Shown here: in pieces, positions 40,086 to 48,337 of the stretch
How the letters are laid out: the number at the start of each line of letters is the position of its first letter
How positions within the stretch are numbered: position 1 is the stretch's first letter
Assembly: GCA_030059665.1 (NCBI GenBank)
Contig: JANVYR010000001.1
Location: 627,548 to 687,105 of the forward strand
Source: Candidatus Calditenuis fumarioli
GTDB lineage: Archaea > Thermoproteota > Nitrososphaeria_A > Caldarchaeales > Calditenuaceae
DNA: 59,558 nt
Reading direction: 5' to 3'
Made by a program: the position numbers and the translations under genes
Notes under the pieces: model-generated
Told to the model about the DNA's origin: nothing
Databases searched by the model: none
What the model saw: the letters and a program-made list of their open reading frames with translations, nothing else

Positions 40086-40844
40086 ATGAAGCTGGAGGTA
40101 GTCGATCTCTGGGCCGGAACCGAGGGCAAGACGATCCTCAAGGGCCTCAACCTGAGGGTCGGGCAGGGCGAGGTCCACGCGCTGATGGGACCCAACGGCT
40201 CCGGGAAGAGCACGGCCGCGTACGTGATCATGGGGCATCCGAAGTACACGGTGGAAAGGGGTGACATCCTCCTCGACGGCGAGAGTGTCCTCAACCTTAC
40301 CCCGGACCAGCGGGCGAAGAAGGGCCTCTTCCTGGCGTTCCAGTACCCGATCGAGATCTCCGGCGTCACGATGGCTAACTTCCTGAGGAAGGCCTTCCTG
40401 AGCGTCTACGGTGAAGAGGGGAAGAAGGTCTCTCCCTCCGAGTTCCACCGGAGGCTGGTGGAGAACTTCAGGCTCCTCCAGCTCGACGAGTCCTTCACCA
40501 GGCGTTACCTCAACGAGGGCTTCTCCGGAGGCGAGAAGAAGAGGTCCGAGATCGTCCAGATGGTGACGCTCAGGCCCAAGATCGCCATCCTCGACGAGAC
40601 CGACTCGGGGCTCGACATCGACAGCGTGAAGGTCGTGGCCGCGGCGGTCAGGAGGGCCGTGGACGAGACCGGGGTCGGGGTTCTCGTGATCACTCATTAC
40701 GCCAGGATCCTGAACTACCTCAAGCCCGATTACGTCCACGTGATGTACGACGGTCGCATCGTCGTCAGCGGTGGCCCGGAGCTGGCCCAGGAGCTCGAGC
40801 GCGTGGGCTACAAGGGGATAGAGGAGAAGTACCTCTCCAGCTGA
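40086..40844 (+). CDS. sufC: SufC, Fe-S cluster assembly ATPase
   Basis: 252 residues, an ABC ATPase without membrane partner. Walker A MGPNGSGKST near 34-43, FQYPIEISGVTMANFLRKAF near 81-100 (the SufC-specific segment), signature FSGGEKKRSEI near 147-157 and Walker B IAILDETDSGLDID near 169-182. SufC works with SufB/SufD as cluster scaffold; no sufB or sufD gene is adjacent here, which is unusual for archaea, where sufCB pairs are common. The stop is followed by about 195 bases without a recognised gene. Confidence 0.93.
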   Translation: MKLEVVDLWAGTEGKTILKGLNLRVGQGEVHALMGPNGSGKSTAAYVIMGHPKYTVERGDILLDGESVLNLTPDQRAKKGLFLAFQYPIEISGVTMANFLRKAFLSVYGEEGKKVSPSEFHRRLVENFRLLQLDESFTRRYLNEGFSGGEKKRSEIVQMVTLRPKIAILDETDSGLDIDSVKVVAAAVRRAVDETGVGVLVITHYARILNYLKPDYVHVMYDGRIVVSGGPELAQELERVGYKGIEEKYLSS

Positions 40845-41010
40845 GCGCCAGAGCACGTCGTTCTGTCCGATCGCCTGCGAGATCGCACCGAACCGCGGTC
40901 TCAGACCATCGCACATCTCTAGCCTGAGCTTCCGCTCCACACCGGCATCGCATCCGCATGACCTCGGTATCGACGCCCGAACTACTGGGCGTCCCACTAC
41001 ACAGCAGACC

Positions 41011-41018
41011 TTTATAAG
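41011..41018 (+). promoter_or_regulatory. strong TATA box before the hyperacidic peptide gene
   Basis: TTTATAAG, a consensus archaeal TATA box with an upstream purine-poor BRE-like ACC, placed 26 bases before GTG 41040. One of the best promoter matches in the window. Confidence 0.7.
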
Positions 41019-41039
41019 AAACCTGAGGGCTCGCCTACC

Positions 41040-41168
41040 GTGCTGCCCAAGACCTTCTCTGAGGAAGAAGAATGGGAGGAAGAGGAGTGGGAGGAGGAAG
41101 AGGACTTCGAGGAGGAGGAATGGGAGGAAGAGGAGGAAGAGTGGGAAGAGGAAGAGGAGGAGTTCTGA
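41040..41168 (+). CDS. hyperacidic Glu/Trp-repeat peptide, 42 residues
   Basis: From GTG 41040 the frame reads a short start (VLPKTFSEEEEW) and then units of Trp or Phe followed by four to six Glu, ending EEF. About two thirds of the residues are glutamate, and aromatic residues recur every five to seven positions. A consensus TATA box at exact leaderless spacing suggests real and strong expression. No family is recognised. It could bind basic proteins or metal, mimic DNA charge or be a small stress factor; all of this is inference. The frame is short but the other strand would read as low-complexity. Confidence 0.6.
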   Translation: MLPKTFSEEEEWEEEEWEEEEDFEEEEWEEEEEEWEEEEEEF

Positions 41169-41325
41169 GGGCATACCAAACCCCGCCTCCAATTTTTAGT
41201 GGGCTTTCACGTCATCCGGTCATCTTGTCCCTCGTTCGTCCGCCGGCCTACGCCTTCTCAGCGGCATCGAGGTTCCAATGGAAACAAAGGTCTGACGCCC
41301 CACTTCCTATGCATTGAAACCAAAT

Positions 41326-41333
41326 CTATATTT
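41326..41333 (+). promoter_or_regulatory. TATA box of the PhoU-like regulator
   Basis: CTATATTT centred about 26 bases before GTG 41355; excludes the much longer upstream frame as the start. Confidence 0.65.
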
Positions 41334-41354
41334 CCTATAGAACATTGGGTTGTC

Positions 41355-42251
41355 GTGCCTAAGGTCGAGGAGAGGAGGGTGCAGCAGCTCCGGGGGAGCT
41401 CCTACGTCCTCACGCTGCCGAAGGAGTGGGTGGAGGCCTCTGGTCTGAAGAAGGGAATGGGCGTGATCGTGATCCACGAGCCGGGCCTCCTCAGGGTAGT
41501 ACCTGCGGGGAGGAGGAAGCTCGAGATCTCGACGACGTTCGAGACCGCGACGCCCGAGCAGATCGAGATGCTGGTGACCGCCTGCTACGAGCTGGGCTGC
41601 TCTTCGCTCACGATCTCCTCCAGGTCTGGCGTTGGTGAGGAGCTGAGGAGCGCGCTCAAGAGGCTCCGGGAGGAGCTCCAGGGGGCCTTCCTCACGCAGC
41701 ATTCGGAGGGCGTGATCTCCGTCGAGATCTCCGACGTCCCCTTCAAGTCCTTCGAGCAGTCGGTCTCGATCCTCCTCCAGTCGCTGGTCCGATTGGTCAG
41801 GTACGCCGAATCCGCAGGCCCCAAGCTCAGCAGGGAGGAGCTCGAGGAGATGCTCCGCGACGCCCGCGGTTACGGGTCGGCTTTGATGAGGTACGTCTCG
41901 ACAGCCTTCTCGTCGCCTGACGGTGCCCTCCCCCACTACGTGATGCCCCTGATGGTGGAGGTGGCGGTGAGGATGAAGGACCTGGTCTCATCGATCGGCG
42001 AGCTGCTGGAGGGGGGGCAGTGGACGCCCGGTGCGCTCGCGGAGATCGAGCGGGTCCTCGAGATGATGAGCCTGCAGGTGGCTGACCTCCTCTCGCCGGG
42101 CGCGCAGGAGGAGCTCATGAGGCTGAGGAAGGAGGCGAGGGTCCTCCGCGAGGGAAAGGCCCACCCAGAGGTGCAGCAGGTGTTGCGGGAGGTCGAGAGG
42201 CTTCTAACGTCGCTGATCAGGCTCAACGCGGTGGTCGTCACGAGCGCCTGA
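41355..42251 (+). CDS. phosphate uptake regulator-like protein (AbrB + PhoU domains)
   Basis: 298 residues. The N-terminus RRVQQLRGSSYVLTLPKEWVEASGLKKG is a SpoVT/AbrB-type DNA-binding swapped-hairpin; PhoU-like helices follow over ~90-290 (FEQSVSILLQSLVRLVRYAE, YVMPLMVEVAVRMKDLVSSI). This architecture is the common archaeal regulator of phosphate transport. No pst genes are nearby. Its end overlaps the convergent Taw2-like gene by 14 bases. Confidence 0.88.
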   Translation: MPKVEERRVQQLRGSSYVLTLPKEWVEASGLKKGMGVIVIHEPGLLRVVPAGRRKLEISTTFETATPEQIEMLVTACYELGCSSLTISSRSGVGEELRSALKRLREELQGAFLTQHSEGVISVEISDVPFKSFEQSVSILLQSLVRLVRYAESAGPKLSREELEEMLRDARGYGSALMRYVSTAFSSPDGALPHYVMPLMVEVAVRMKDLVSSIGELLEGGQWTPGALAEIERVLEMMSLQVADLLSPGAQEELMRLRKEARVLREGKAHPEVQQVLREVERLLTSLIRLNAVVVTSA

Positions 42252-43014
42252 CCGCCAGCAAGTCCACAACCACGTGGACCTGTTCCGGCGAGTACGACTT
42301 CACCTCCCTGACCCAGACCGGTGCCGCTGCGTACCCGAGGTCCCTGGCCCTCCTCACCACCTCGCCCGCGAAGGCCTCCACGTCATCGCGGTTCACGACC
42401 TCGTGGACGTGCACCACGCCACCCGATGGCCTCAGCGCGGAAAGGGCGTAGGGCAGGAAATCGATGGTGCCGCCGAAGTAGCCCATGATCACCCTGTCCG
42501 CAACTGGTCCCAGCTCCCTCACCACGTCCCTGCAGTCTCCGAGGTGGGGCACCACCAGCTCTTCAACGCGGTTACGCCTGACGTTCCTCACCAAGAAGCT
42601 GTAAGCATCGGGGTTGATCTCGACGCTGTGGACCCTGACGGGCCTCGCGTGGACCGCGATCGGCATCGTGAACTGTCCCACCCCCGCGAACATGTCGACG
42701 ACCACCTCCCACGTCCTGACCGTTGCCGCGGTCCTGAGGCGTTCGAACTTGTTGCCCAAAGAGAGCATGAGGTTCGCGGCGTCGATCTCGTACTCCACCC
42801 CAGCCTCCCGGTAGACCGTCACGACCGGCTCCTCCCCCTTGATCAGCCTCACCCTCGGCCTCCTAAGCGGTCCCTCGATGCCCTCGTAGACCAGCACCCA
42901 CCTCACCACGGGATGCCGCGACTCGACGTACCGCAGGGCCTCTCCCTCGTCCTGACCCGGTCGAAGCCTCAGCAGCACCACCTCACCCAGCACCTTGTAG
43001 CTGAACCCGCTCAA
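42238..43014 (-). CDS. Trm5/Taw2-family tRNA methyl- or aminocarboxypropyl-transferase
   Basis: 258 residues, class-I SAM fold. LSLGNKFERLR near 83-93, VVDMFAGVGQFTMPIAVHA near 106-124 (SAM loop), HSVEINPDAYSFLVRNVRRN near 129-148 and DRVIMGYFGGTIDFLPYAL near 172-190. The MGY tetrad where Trm5 has an Asn-Pro motif suggests Taw2, which moves the aminocarboxypropyl group of SAM onto the wyosine precursor at G37 of tRNA-Phe. Its TTG start overlaps the glycosyltransferase stop. Confidence 0.8.
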   Translation of the reverse strand: MSGFSYKVLGEVVLLRLRPGQDEGEALRYVESRHPVVRWVLVYEGIEGPLRRPRVRLIKGEEPVVTVYREAGVEYEIDAANLMLSLGNKFERLRTAATVRTWEVVVDMFAGVGQFTMPIAVHARPVRVHSVEINPDAYSFLVRNVRRNRVEELVVPHLGDCRDVVRELGPVADRVIMGYFGGTIDFLPYALSALRPSGGVVHVHEVVNRDDVEAFAGEVVRRARDLGYAAAPVWVREVKSYSPEQVHVVVDLLAVRRS

Positions 43015-44174
43015 GCCGCGCCGCGCCTTCCGAGGGACGTCACGAGCTCGACTATCCTCCTGAGACCTCCGAGCCTCCCCGTCAGCTCCGCGTAGTCATC
43101 AAAGGGCCTTCTGTCCAGCTCAAGGGCCCTCATCACGCCCGCACGGAGCGATTCCGGCGTCAGCGTCCTCTGGTCCAGGACGACCGCGAGCCCCTTCGAC
43201 TCGGCTGAGGAAGCGTTACCGAGCTGCTCCGCGTGATCAGGGACCGGCAGGAGCACCATCCTGCACCCGAAGGCGATCGACTTCAGCACCGTCGTCTGGC
43301 CTGCCCTCGAGACGACCACGTCCGCGGCGGCCAGCGCCAAGTGCTCGTCCTGCAACCAGGGAACGATCCTCCACTTCCCGTTTACGCGGACCTCGCTCGA
43401 TCCCGGCTCCCCCAACGAGAATAGGACCTGGAGGTCCTTGATGCCGTCCAGGGCGGCAAAGACCCGCTCCCTGAAGGCCCTCCTCTCCGCGGATGGTCCG
43501 GTGGTCAGGACGCAGACCAGCGGCTCGTCTGGGCTGAAGCCCATCAGCTCCTTCGCCCGCTCCCTGTCAGGGTACGACTCCGGACCCCTATCGAGTACGG
43601 GCCCCACGAACTCGACCCTGCGCTCCTCTCCTCGCCTCATGTGGAGGTTCCTCGAGGATATCGTGTATGGCGGAGGGTAGTCGGCGATCGCCACCCGGTC
43701 CGAGAGGTTCCAGACCCTCGGGACGATGTCTATCAGACCGTTCGCGACCGATGCGGCCCTCGGATGATTCCTGTGACCCAGCACGGTCCTGTACTGGTTC
43801 AGAAGCGTCACGACCGGTAGGCCGAGAGCCTTCGCCGCCAGAACGGCCGAGGCCCTCGTGTCGGAGAGGACCACGTCGGGCCTCCAGGACTCCATCAGCG
43901 CCATCTCCTGAAACACCTGCTGGGAAACCATCAGGGGCAGGAAGACGTTCCTGAGCGCGGTCCACCTGACGCTGACGCCTCCTCCGGGAGCCCTGCCGTA
44001 ATCGACGCCCCTTACCGGGTTGACCTCGAGGCCGGAGGACCTGAGGTAGTCGAGGCCGTCTCCGTACGAACTTATGGCGACCTCATCTCCCCGCTCCAGC
44101 AGGTACCTCACCACAGCGAGCGACCTGGAGGCGTGACCGAAGCCGATGCCGCAGATCGCGACGTGGACCCTCAC
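43011..44174 (-). CDS. MurG/MGT-like glycosyltransferase (GT-B fold)
   Basis: 387 residues. AICGIGFGHASRSLAVVRYLLERGDEV at the N-terminus is the glycine-rich acceptor loop of MurG-type enzymes; PDVVLSDTRASAVLAAKALGLP near 98-119 and VSRAGQTTVLKSIAFGCRMVLLPVPDHAEQLGNA near 284-318 are the GT-B core and nucleotide-sugar site. It probably glycosylates a lipid or surface polymer; the substrate is unknown. GTG start at 44174, overlapped stop with the Taw2-like gene. Confidence 0.82.
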   Translation of the reverse strand: MRVHVAICGIGFGHASRSLAVVRYLLERGDEVAISSYGDGLDYLRSSGLEVNPVRGVDYGRAPGGGVSVRWTALRNVFLPLMVSQQVFQEMALMESWRPDVVLSDTRASAVLAAKALGLPVVTLLNQYRTVLGHRNHPRAASVANGLIDIVPRVWNLSDRVAIADYPPPYTISSRNLHMRRGEERRVEFVGPVLDRGPESYPDRERAKELMGFSPDEPLVCVLTTGPSAERRAFRERVFAALDGIKDLQVLFSLGEPGSSEVRVNGKWRIVPWLQDEHLALAAADVVVSRAGQTTVLKSIAFGCRMVLLPVPDHAEQLGNASSAESKGLAVVLDQRTLTPESLRAGVMRALELDRRPFDDYAELTGRLGGLRRIVELVTSLGRRGAA

Positions 44175-44189
44175 CTTCCAACCCTCGGA

Positions 44190-44813
44190 TCAAGCCCTGC
44201 AGGCCTTGAGCTCCACCCTCCTCACCGGCCCCCTCGGGTACTCCTCCGCGAAGAGCTCCGCCTCGAACCTGTAGACGCGGGACCTTGGGTTGAGCCACTC
44301 GGTCGGACCGAGGCCGGCCTTGAAGCAGAGGTTCACAAGGAACTCCTCCGCGTCCCATCCGTACTCTACAGGGACCTGGGGAAGGAGGAGACCGGCCCTC
44401 TCTCCGAGCTCGATGATGAGGCCGTGCCTTCCGACCTCGACCTCCCTCGGCAAGAGCCTCCTGTCCTGAACGCGGATCAGCTCCGGCTCCGTCAGAACGC
44501 TCACCTCCAGCACGATCCCGTCCATCTCCTCCTCCCTCACCGGCTCGAACCTCGGGTCCTCGAACGCCGCGGCGAGGGCGGCTTTGACGGTCAGGACCTC
44601 GAGCTCGTCGATCGCCCTCGGGAACCCTATGCATCCCCTCAGCTCCATCGACGGGTGCTGGTACAACGTCACGAAGACCCCTCTCCTCAGGCCCGATCTC
44701 CTGAGACCGTTCAGCAGCTCCTCAGGGTCGCCGCCCCTCAGCGCGGTCTCGATGCTCCGCCTCGCGAGCCTGACCAACTCCTCGCCCAGCGGGTCGTCTA
44801 TCCGTGTGACCAT
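44190..44813 (-). CDS. AMMECR1-family protein
   Basis: 207 residues. RGVFVTLYQHPSMELRGCIGFPR near 44-66 contains the invariant LRGCIG motif, followed by AAFEDPRFEPVREEEMDGIVLEVSVL and LLPQVPVEYGWDAEEFLVNLCFKAGL. Widely conserved in archaea and eukaryotes, biochemical role unknown; in bacteria and archaea often near Memo-like or radical-SAM genes, none of which are adjacent here. Confidence 0.93.
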   Translation of the reverse strand: MVTRIDDPLGEELVRLARRSIETALRGGDPEELLNGLRRSGLRRGVFVTLYQHPSMELRGCIGFPRAIDELEVLTVKAALAAAFEDPRFEPVREEEMDGIVLEVSVLTEPELIRVQDRRLLPREVEVGRHGLIIELGERAGLLLPQVPVEYGWDAEEFLVNLCFKAGLGPTEWLNPRSRVYRFEAELFAEEYPRGPVRRVELKACRA

Positions 44814-44846
44814 CCGACCGTTGCTCGTCGATCCGAGATTATGAGC

Positions 44847-45476
44847 TTAGCCGGGCCTTTCGCTGGCGAGCGCGTCCAGCAGCGGCCCTATCGACCGAAC
44901 GACCGCCTCGACCGATGAATCCAGGTCTCCCCTGAGCTCGATGTAGGCGTAGACGTGGGGCAGCTCCGGCCTGACCGCGAGCAGAAGCACCGACGTCCCG
45001 GAGAGGGATCTGAGGAGGTCCTCGTCGATGGATGGTGGTGGGCCGTCGTACGCGACCACGAAATCGCCGAGGTCGGAGCTGTGCTCTCCCCAAGCCCTCG
45101 CGCTCCTGACGGCTGGAGTCCCCTTCCTCAGCAGCGCGACGCTCCTGACCGGTGGCCTGGCGACCGCTCCCCTGAGCATCACGAGGTCCCTCCTGCCCGC
45201 GAGGCGGGCTGCGACGAAGCCGAACGCGTTGGACCTGGGCACGATACCGACGAGGACTGAGAACTCGACCAGCTCGCCGAGCCTCTTCCCTGAGACCAGC
45301 GCCATGGAGGAAGACCTCCGGACGACCCTCACCTCGGCACCCATCCGCGTAAGCGACCTCCTCAGCACCTCGATGACCGACTCGACCCTCTTCCGACCGA
45401 TGAAGTTTCCGGCCACGATCGAGGCGGTTACTGCCACTATCAGCACCAGGAGGATTGTGGACTCGTCGAGCTGCAT
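44847..45476 (-). CDS. membrane-anchored hypothetical protein
   Basis: 209 residues. One N-terminal membrane segment (ILLVLIVAVTASIVAGNFIG near 8-27) followed by a basic amphipathic stretch (RKRVESVIEVLRRSLTRMG) and a soluble domain with alternating strands (FSVLVGIVPRSNAFGFVAARL, SVLLLAVRPELPHVYAYIEL). No family recognised. The single anchor and cytoplasmic-side basic patch suggest a membrane-tethered soluble protein. It follows the ArsA-type operon by about 40 bases and may be part of it. Confidence 0.65.
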   Translation of the reverse strand: MQLDESTILLVLIVAVTASIVAGNFIGRKRVESVIEVLRRSLTRMGAEVRVVRRSSSMALVSGKRLGELVEFSVLVGIVPRSNAFGFVAARLAGRRDLVMLRGAVARPPVRSVALLRKGTPAVRSARAWGEHSSDLGDFVVAYDGPPPSIDEDLLRSLSGTSVLLLAVRPELPHVYAYIELRGDLDSSVEAVVRSIGPLLDALASERPG

Positions 45477-45515
45477 CGCTCAGCGTTATCGGTTCCGGGT
45501 AAAAGGGAGTGCGGA

Positions 45516-45989
45516 TCAGTGGCACTCGGATTCCTGAAGCGCCTCCAGCACCTCCTCGGGAAGCTCCGAGGGCGAGGTGACCTGTATCGTGATCCTCCGG
45601 TCGGTGACGTCGCAGTACGTTTTGATCTCGTGCTCCGTGACCCGCTCCTTCCTGAACAGACCCCTCGTGTACGACCTCACGGTGACCAGCGCGATGTGGC
45701 CTCCGAGCCTCACGACCCTCTCCCCACCCGACGCGTGGCGGTCTGTCCTACCCTTCCCCTTCCTGATCTCGACGACGAGGTCGTAGCTCTCCCCTGAGAC
45801 CTGATTGGCCAGCAGGTAGTGCGCGAACCCCTCGAGGATCCAGCGTCTGCCCGCCACCTCGCCCATGTAGTAGATGTCCGGCGGGTTCCTGCTCCTCTGC
45901 ACCGTCCACCCCTCCGGAAGGGTCAGGGTGACCAGCGTGTAGGTCCCCATCAGGACGTTTCCGGTGAAGAGCTCGAACTTGCGCCTCAA
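45516..45989 (-). CDS. hypothetical protein downstream of ArsA-like ATPases
   Basis: 157 residues from TTG 45989, 11 bases after the stop of the ArsA-like gene. Beta-rich sequence: KFELFTGNVLMGTYTLVTLTLPEGW at the start, then RRWILEGFAHYLLANQVSGESYDLVVEIRKGK, and VVRLGGHIALVTVRSYTRGLF; ends with ESECH. Not recognised; an Hsp20-like domain, known as a C-terminal part of some ArsA proteins, was considered but the match is weak. Its position suggests a partner of the two ATPases. Confidence 0.65.
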   Translation of the reverse strand: MRRKFELFTGNVLMGTYTLVTLTLPEGWTVQRSRNPPDIYYMGEVAGRRWILEGFAHYLLANQVSGESYDLVVEIRKGKGRTDRHASGGERVVRLGGHIALVTVRSYTRGLFRKERVTEHEIKTYCDVTDRRITIQVTSPSELPEEVLEALQESECH

Positions 45990-46000
45990 GGCCCACGCTC

Positions 46001-47008
46001 CTACGCGGGGATCGGCGGGGTGTAGCTGCGGAGGTCCCTGATCACGTCCTTGAGGGCCTCGATCCCCCTCACCTCTGACGGGAAGGACCTGACGTACCCT
46101 ATCACGAGCCTCCCCAACCTCTCCTCGATCATCCTGAGGTAGCCGCGCTGCTCCTCGACCTTCGCCGCGAGGTACCCGCTCGGATCCGTGGAGGCGTCGG
46201 AGACGTCGATCACGTTGTTCACGAAGACGCCGCCGACGGGAATGTTGAAGGACTCGACCATCCGGATGAACCTGACCACGACGGATATCGGCAACGACTC
46301 GGGCGTCGTGACGAAGTAGAAGCCGGTCAGCTGGGGGTTCGTGATGACCTCCCTGGTTTTGGTGAACTTCTCGTTCAGCGATATCAGGTCCGCTATCACC
46401 GGGTCCCTCTTGATCTCCTCCATCACCTTCTCCTTCCTGAAGGAGAGCCTGAGCCTGTACTCCATCGCCTCCCTCCTCGACTGGATCATCCTCGCGAGCC
46501 AGAGGCCGTAGAGCTTGCTGAGGCCGATCAGCCTGACCGCGTTGGCGACGGCCGCGGTGTCGAAGACCACCAGGTCGTACTTCCCTCCCATCTCCAGCAC
46601 TATGTCCATGACCCTGTCGAACATCGCGGACTCGTGGAACGCGGGGTTTGTCGTCGCCACCTCGATGAAGGGCTCCGGGTTTATCGGAACCTCGGCCCAC
46701 TTGAAGAACTCCCTCAGCCGTGCGGTCATCCTGCTCTTGTACTGGCTCACGAGGTCCTCAATCTCCACCTCGACCGCGTCCAGGTTCGGAGCGCCCTTGA
46801 CTGGCATTATCGTCCCGCCGGAGAAGTCCTGTCCGAAGAGGCTCGAGAGCGAGTGGACGGGGTTCAGGCTCGCGAGGAGGACCTTCCTGCCGTGCTGGGA
46901 TGCGTCCAGCGCAAGCGCAGCGGCTATGACGGTCTTGCCGACCCCACCCTTGCCGCCGACGAAGACGAACTTCCGGTCGCCGACGATGGGAACTCCCTGG
47001 CTCACCAT
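46001..47008 (-). CDS. ArsA/Get3-like ATPase (second copy)
   Basis: 335 residues, deviant-Walker-A P-loop ATPase. GGKGGVGKTVIAAALAL near 18-34, the switch-I segment SLNPVHSLSSLFG near 47-59 and the switch-II DTAAV near 149. The usual DTDPAHS form is changed to SLNPVHS, so the Asp of switch I is not in its normal place. The last residues are short, without a Cys metal site. It overlaps the first copy (stop/start within 7 bases). A Get3-like chaperone for membrane proteins or an anion-type pump ATPase are both possible. Confidence 0.85.
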   Translation of the reverse strand: MVSQGVPIVGDRKFVFVGGKGGVGKTVIAAALALDASQHGRKVLLASLNPVHSLSSLFGQDFSGGTIMPVKGAPNLDAVEVEIEDLVSQYKSRMTARLREFFKWAEVPINPEPFIEVATTNPAFHESAMFDRVMDIVLEMGGKYDLVVFDTAAVANAVRLIGLSKLYGLWLARMIQSRREAMEYRLRLSFRKEKVMEEIKRDPVIADLISLNEKFTKTREVITNPQLTGFYFVTTPESLPISVVVRFIRMVESFNIPVGGVFVNNVIDVSDASTDPSGYLAAKVEEQRGYLRMIEERLGRLVIGYVRSFPSEVRGIEALKDVIRDLRSYTPPIPA

Positions 47009-48000
47009 ATCCTGGTCACCCCGTCCACCAGGTGCCTTGCCACCTCCCTGATGCCGTCGAGGCCCTTGGGTTCCCTGGGGAACATGGGTATCGCGGCCAC
47101 CACGAGGTCGCCGAACTTGTCCAGGATCATCTTCAGGACCTCTTCCTGCTGCCGGTACCTGTTCCTGATGTACGGCGACGGGTTGTCGGCCATCTCCCTC
47201 GGAAGCACCTTGTTCAGCACCACGCCCGCGGGTTTGATCCCAATAGCTTTGAAGGCCTCGAGCGCCTTCTCGGTGTCGTAGACCGACATGGCCTCCGGCG
47301 TCATCACCATGAAGAAGGCGGATTTGCTCCTGTCCCTCATCACGTCGGTGAACGTCGTGAGCTTTCGGCGTATGTCGTAGAGCTCGTTGAGGATCTCGTC
47401 CTCCTTGACGAGCCGCTCGCTCCTGAGCTTCCTCGCTATCTCGTCGTACTCCCTCGCCTTCTCCCTGACCTCCGTCAGCTTCTCGACCCAGCTGGTCAGG
47501 ACGTCGGCCATCGTGAGCATCCTGATCCCGTGACCGAAGGGCGGCATGTCGAAGACGTAGAGGTCGTACTCACCCCTCGCGACGTACTCAGCCATCGCGT
47601 CGTAGGTCGCGGACTCGTACATGGCCGGTTCGGCGACCGAGCTGTCGATGTACGCCTCTATCTCCGGCGGTATCTGGTCCATCTTGTACATCTCCCTGAT
47701 CCTCTGCTTCACCTCCTGGATGTACGCGTTGATCTTCGCGTCGGCGTCTATCTCGACGACGTAGAGGTTCGGCATGACCTCGACCTCGCCCTTCCCGAAG
47801 ATGTCCCGCTCGAAGATGTCGCTGAGGCTCGCCTGTGGGTCGGTGCTGAAGCAGAGGACCTTCTTCCCCTCCCTCGCGGCGGCGTAGGCGAGGGCCGCGC
47901 TGCTCGTGGTCTTGCCCAGCCCTCCCTTCCCAGCGAATATCACCATCTTCACTCCGTCCCTGAGGACGATGTCCCTAAGGCCCCAGGCCACTCCCATCAC
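47002..48000 (-). CDS. ArsA/Get3-like ATPase (first copy)
   Basis: 332 residues. AGKGGLGKTTSSAALAYAAA near 23-42 is the deviant Walker A; CFSTDPQASLSDIF near 50-63 is switch I, and DLYVFDMPPFGHGIRML near 147-163 is switch II, where DMPPFGH resembles the DTAPTGH of ArsA/Get3. A helical insert near 165-240 could form a client groove. With the second copy it may form a heterodimer. Upstream the gene overlaps a small membrane-associated protein gene by four bases. Confidence 0.88.
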   Translation of the reverse strand: MMGVAWGLRDIVLRDGVKMVIFAGKGGLGKTTSSAALAYAAAREGKKVLCFSTDPQASLSDIFERDIFGKGEVEVMPNLYVVEIDADAKINAYIQEVKQRIREMYKMDQIPPEIEAYIDSSVAEPAMYESATYDAMAEYVARGEYDLYVFDMPPFGHGIRMLTMADVLTSWVEKLTEVREKAREYDEIARKLRSERLVKEDEILNELYDIRRKLTTFTDVMRDRSKSAFFMVMTPEAMSVYDTEKALEAFKAIGIKPAGVVLNKVLPREMADNPSPYIRNRYRQQEEVLKMILDKFGDLVVAAIPMFPREPKGLDGIREVARHLVDGVTRIW

Positions 48001-48275
48001 CCGTAGATGACGTCGGTGAAGTCCCGCTCCCGGTAGAACCTGTGCTTCCAGGACTGGACGTTGGGGACAGCGTAGGGCAGAAGCCTCAGCGAGTAGTAGG
48101 GCGGGAGTATCGGGAAGCCGAGCATGTCCCCGAGGATCATCAGTATGAACATGTGCTCGATGTACATCCTCGTCTTGAGGACCGCAGAGACCTGACCGTG
48201 CAGCGCAGCGCCGTAGGTGACCTCGCCCAAAACCCTCTTCAGCTTTGAGAGCAGCCCCCCTTTCTCCTTCTCCAC
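47997..48275 (-). CDS. small protein at head of the ArsA-like operon
   Basis: 92 residues from GTG 48275, placed by a TATA box 27 bases upstream. A basic start (EKEKGGLLSKLKRVLGEV) leads to one or two hydrophobic stretches (YIEHMFILMILGDMLGFPILPPYY near 38-61) and an aromatic/basic end (WKHRFYRERDF). It looks membrane-associated and could be a receptor or client-like partner of the ATPases. Not recognised. The stop overlaps the first ATPase start. Confidence 0.7.
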   Translation of the reverse strand: MEKEKGGLLSKLKRVLGEVTYGAALHGQVSAVLKTRMYIEHMFILMILGDMLGFPILPPYYSLRLLPYAVPNVQSWKHRFYRERDFTDVIYG

Positions 48276-48298
48276 GGTGACTGTACGTTTGCAGGCCC

Positions 48299-48306
48299 TA
48301 AAAAAT
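48299..48306 (-). promoter_or_regulatory. TATA-like box of the ArsA-type operon
   Basis: Minus-strand TTTTTTAG about 27 bases before GTG 48275. Confidence 0.5.
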
Positions 48307-48337
48307 CTGATGGGTGCGAGCTCTTAGCGGACCTCGT

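Noticed and set aside
41169-41354. Possible CRISPR-like repeat (ATTGAAACC near 41311) before the PhoU-like gene
   Set aside because: Only one copy; no spacing, no second repeat and no cas gene in the window.
45990-46700. Upstream extension of the frame that encodes the protein at 45516-45989
   Set aside because: The part beyond 45989 lies inside the ArsA-like gene on the same strand and reads as a Gly/Arg-rich shadow.
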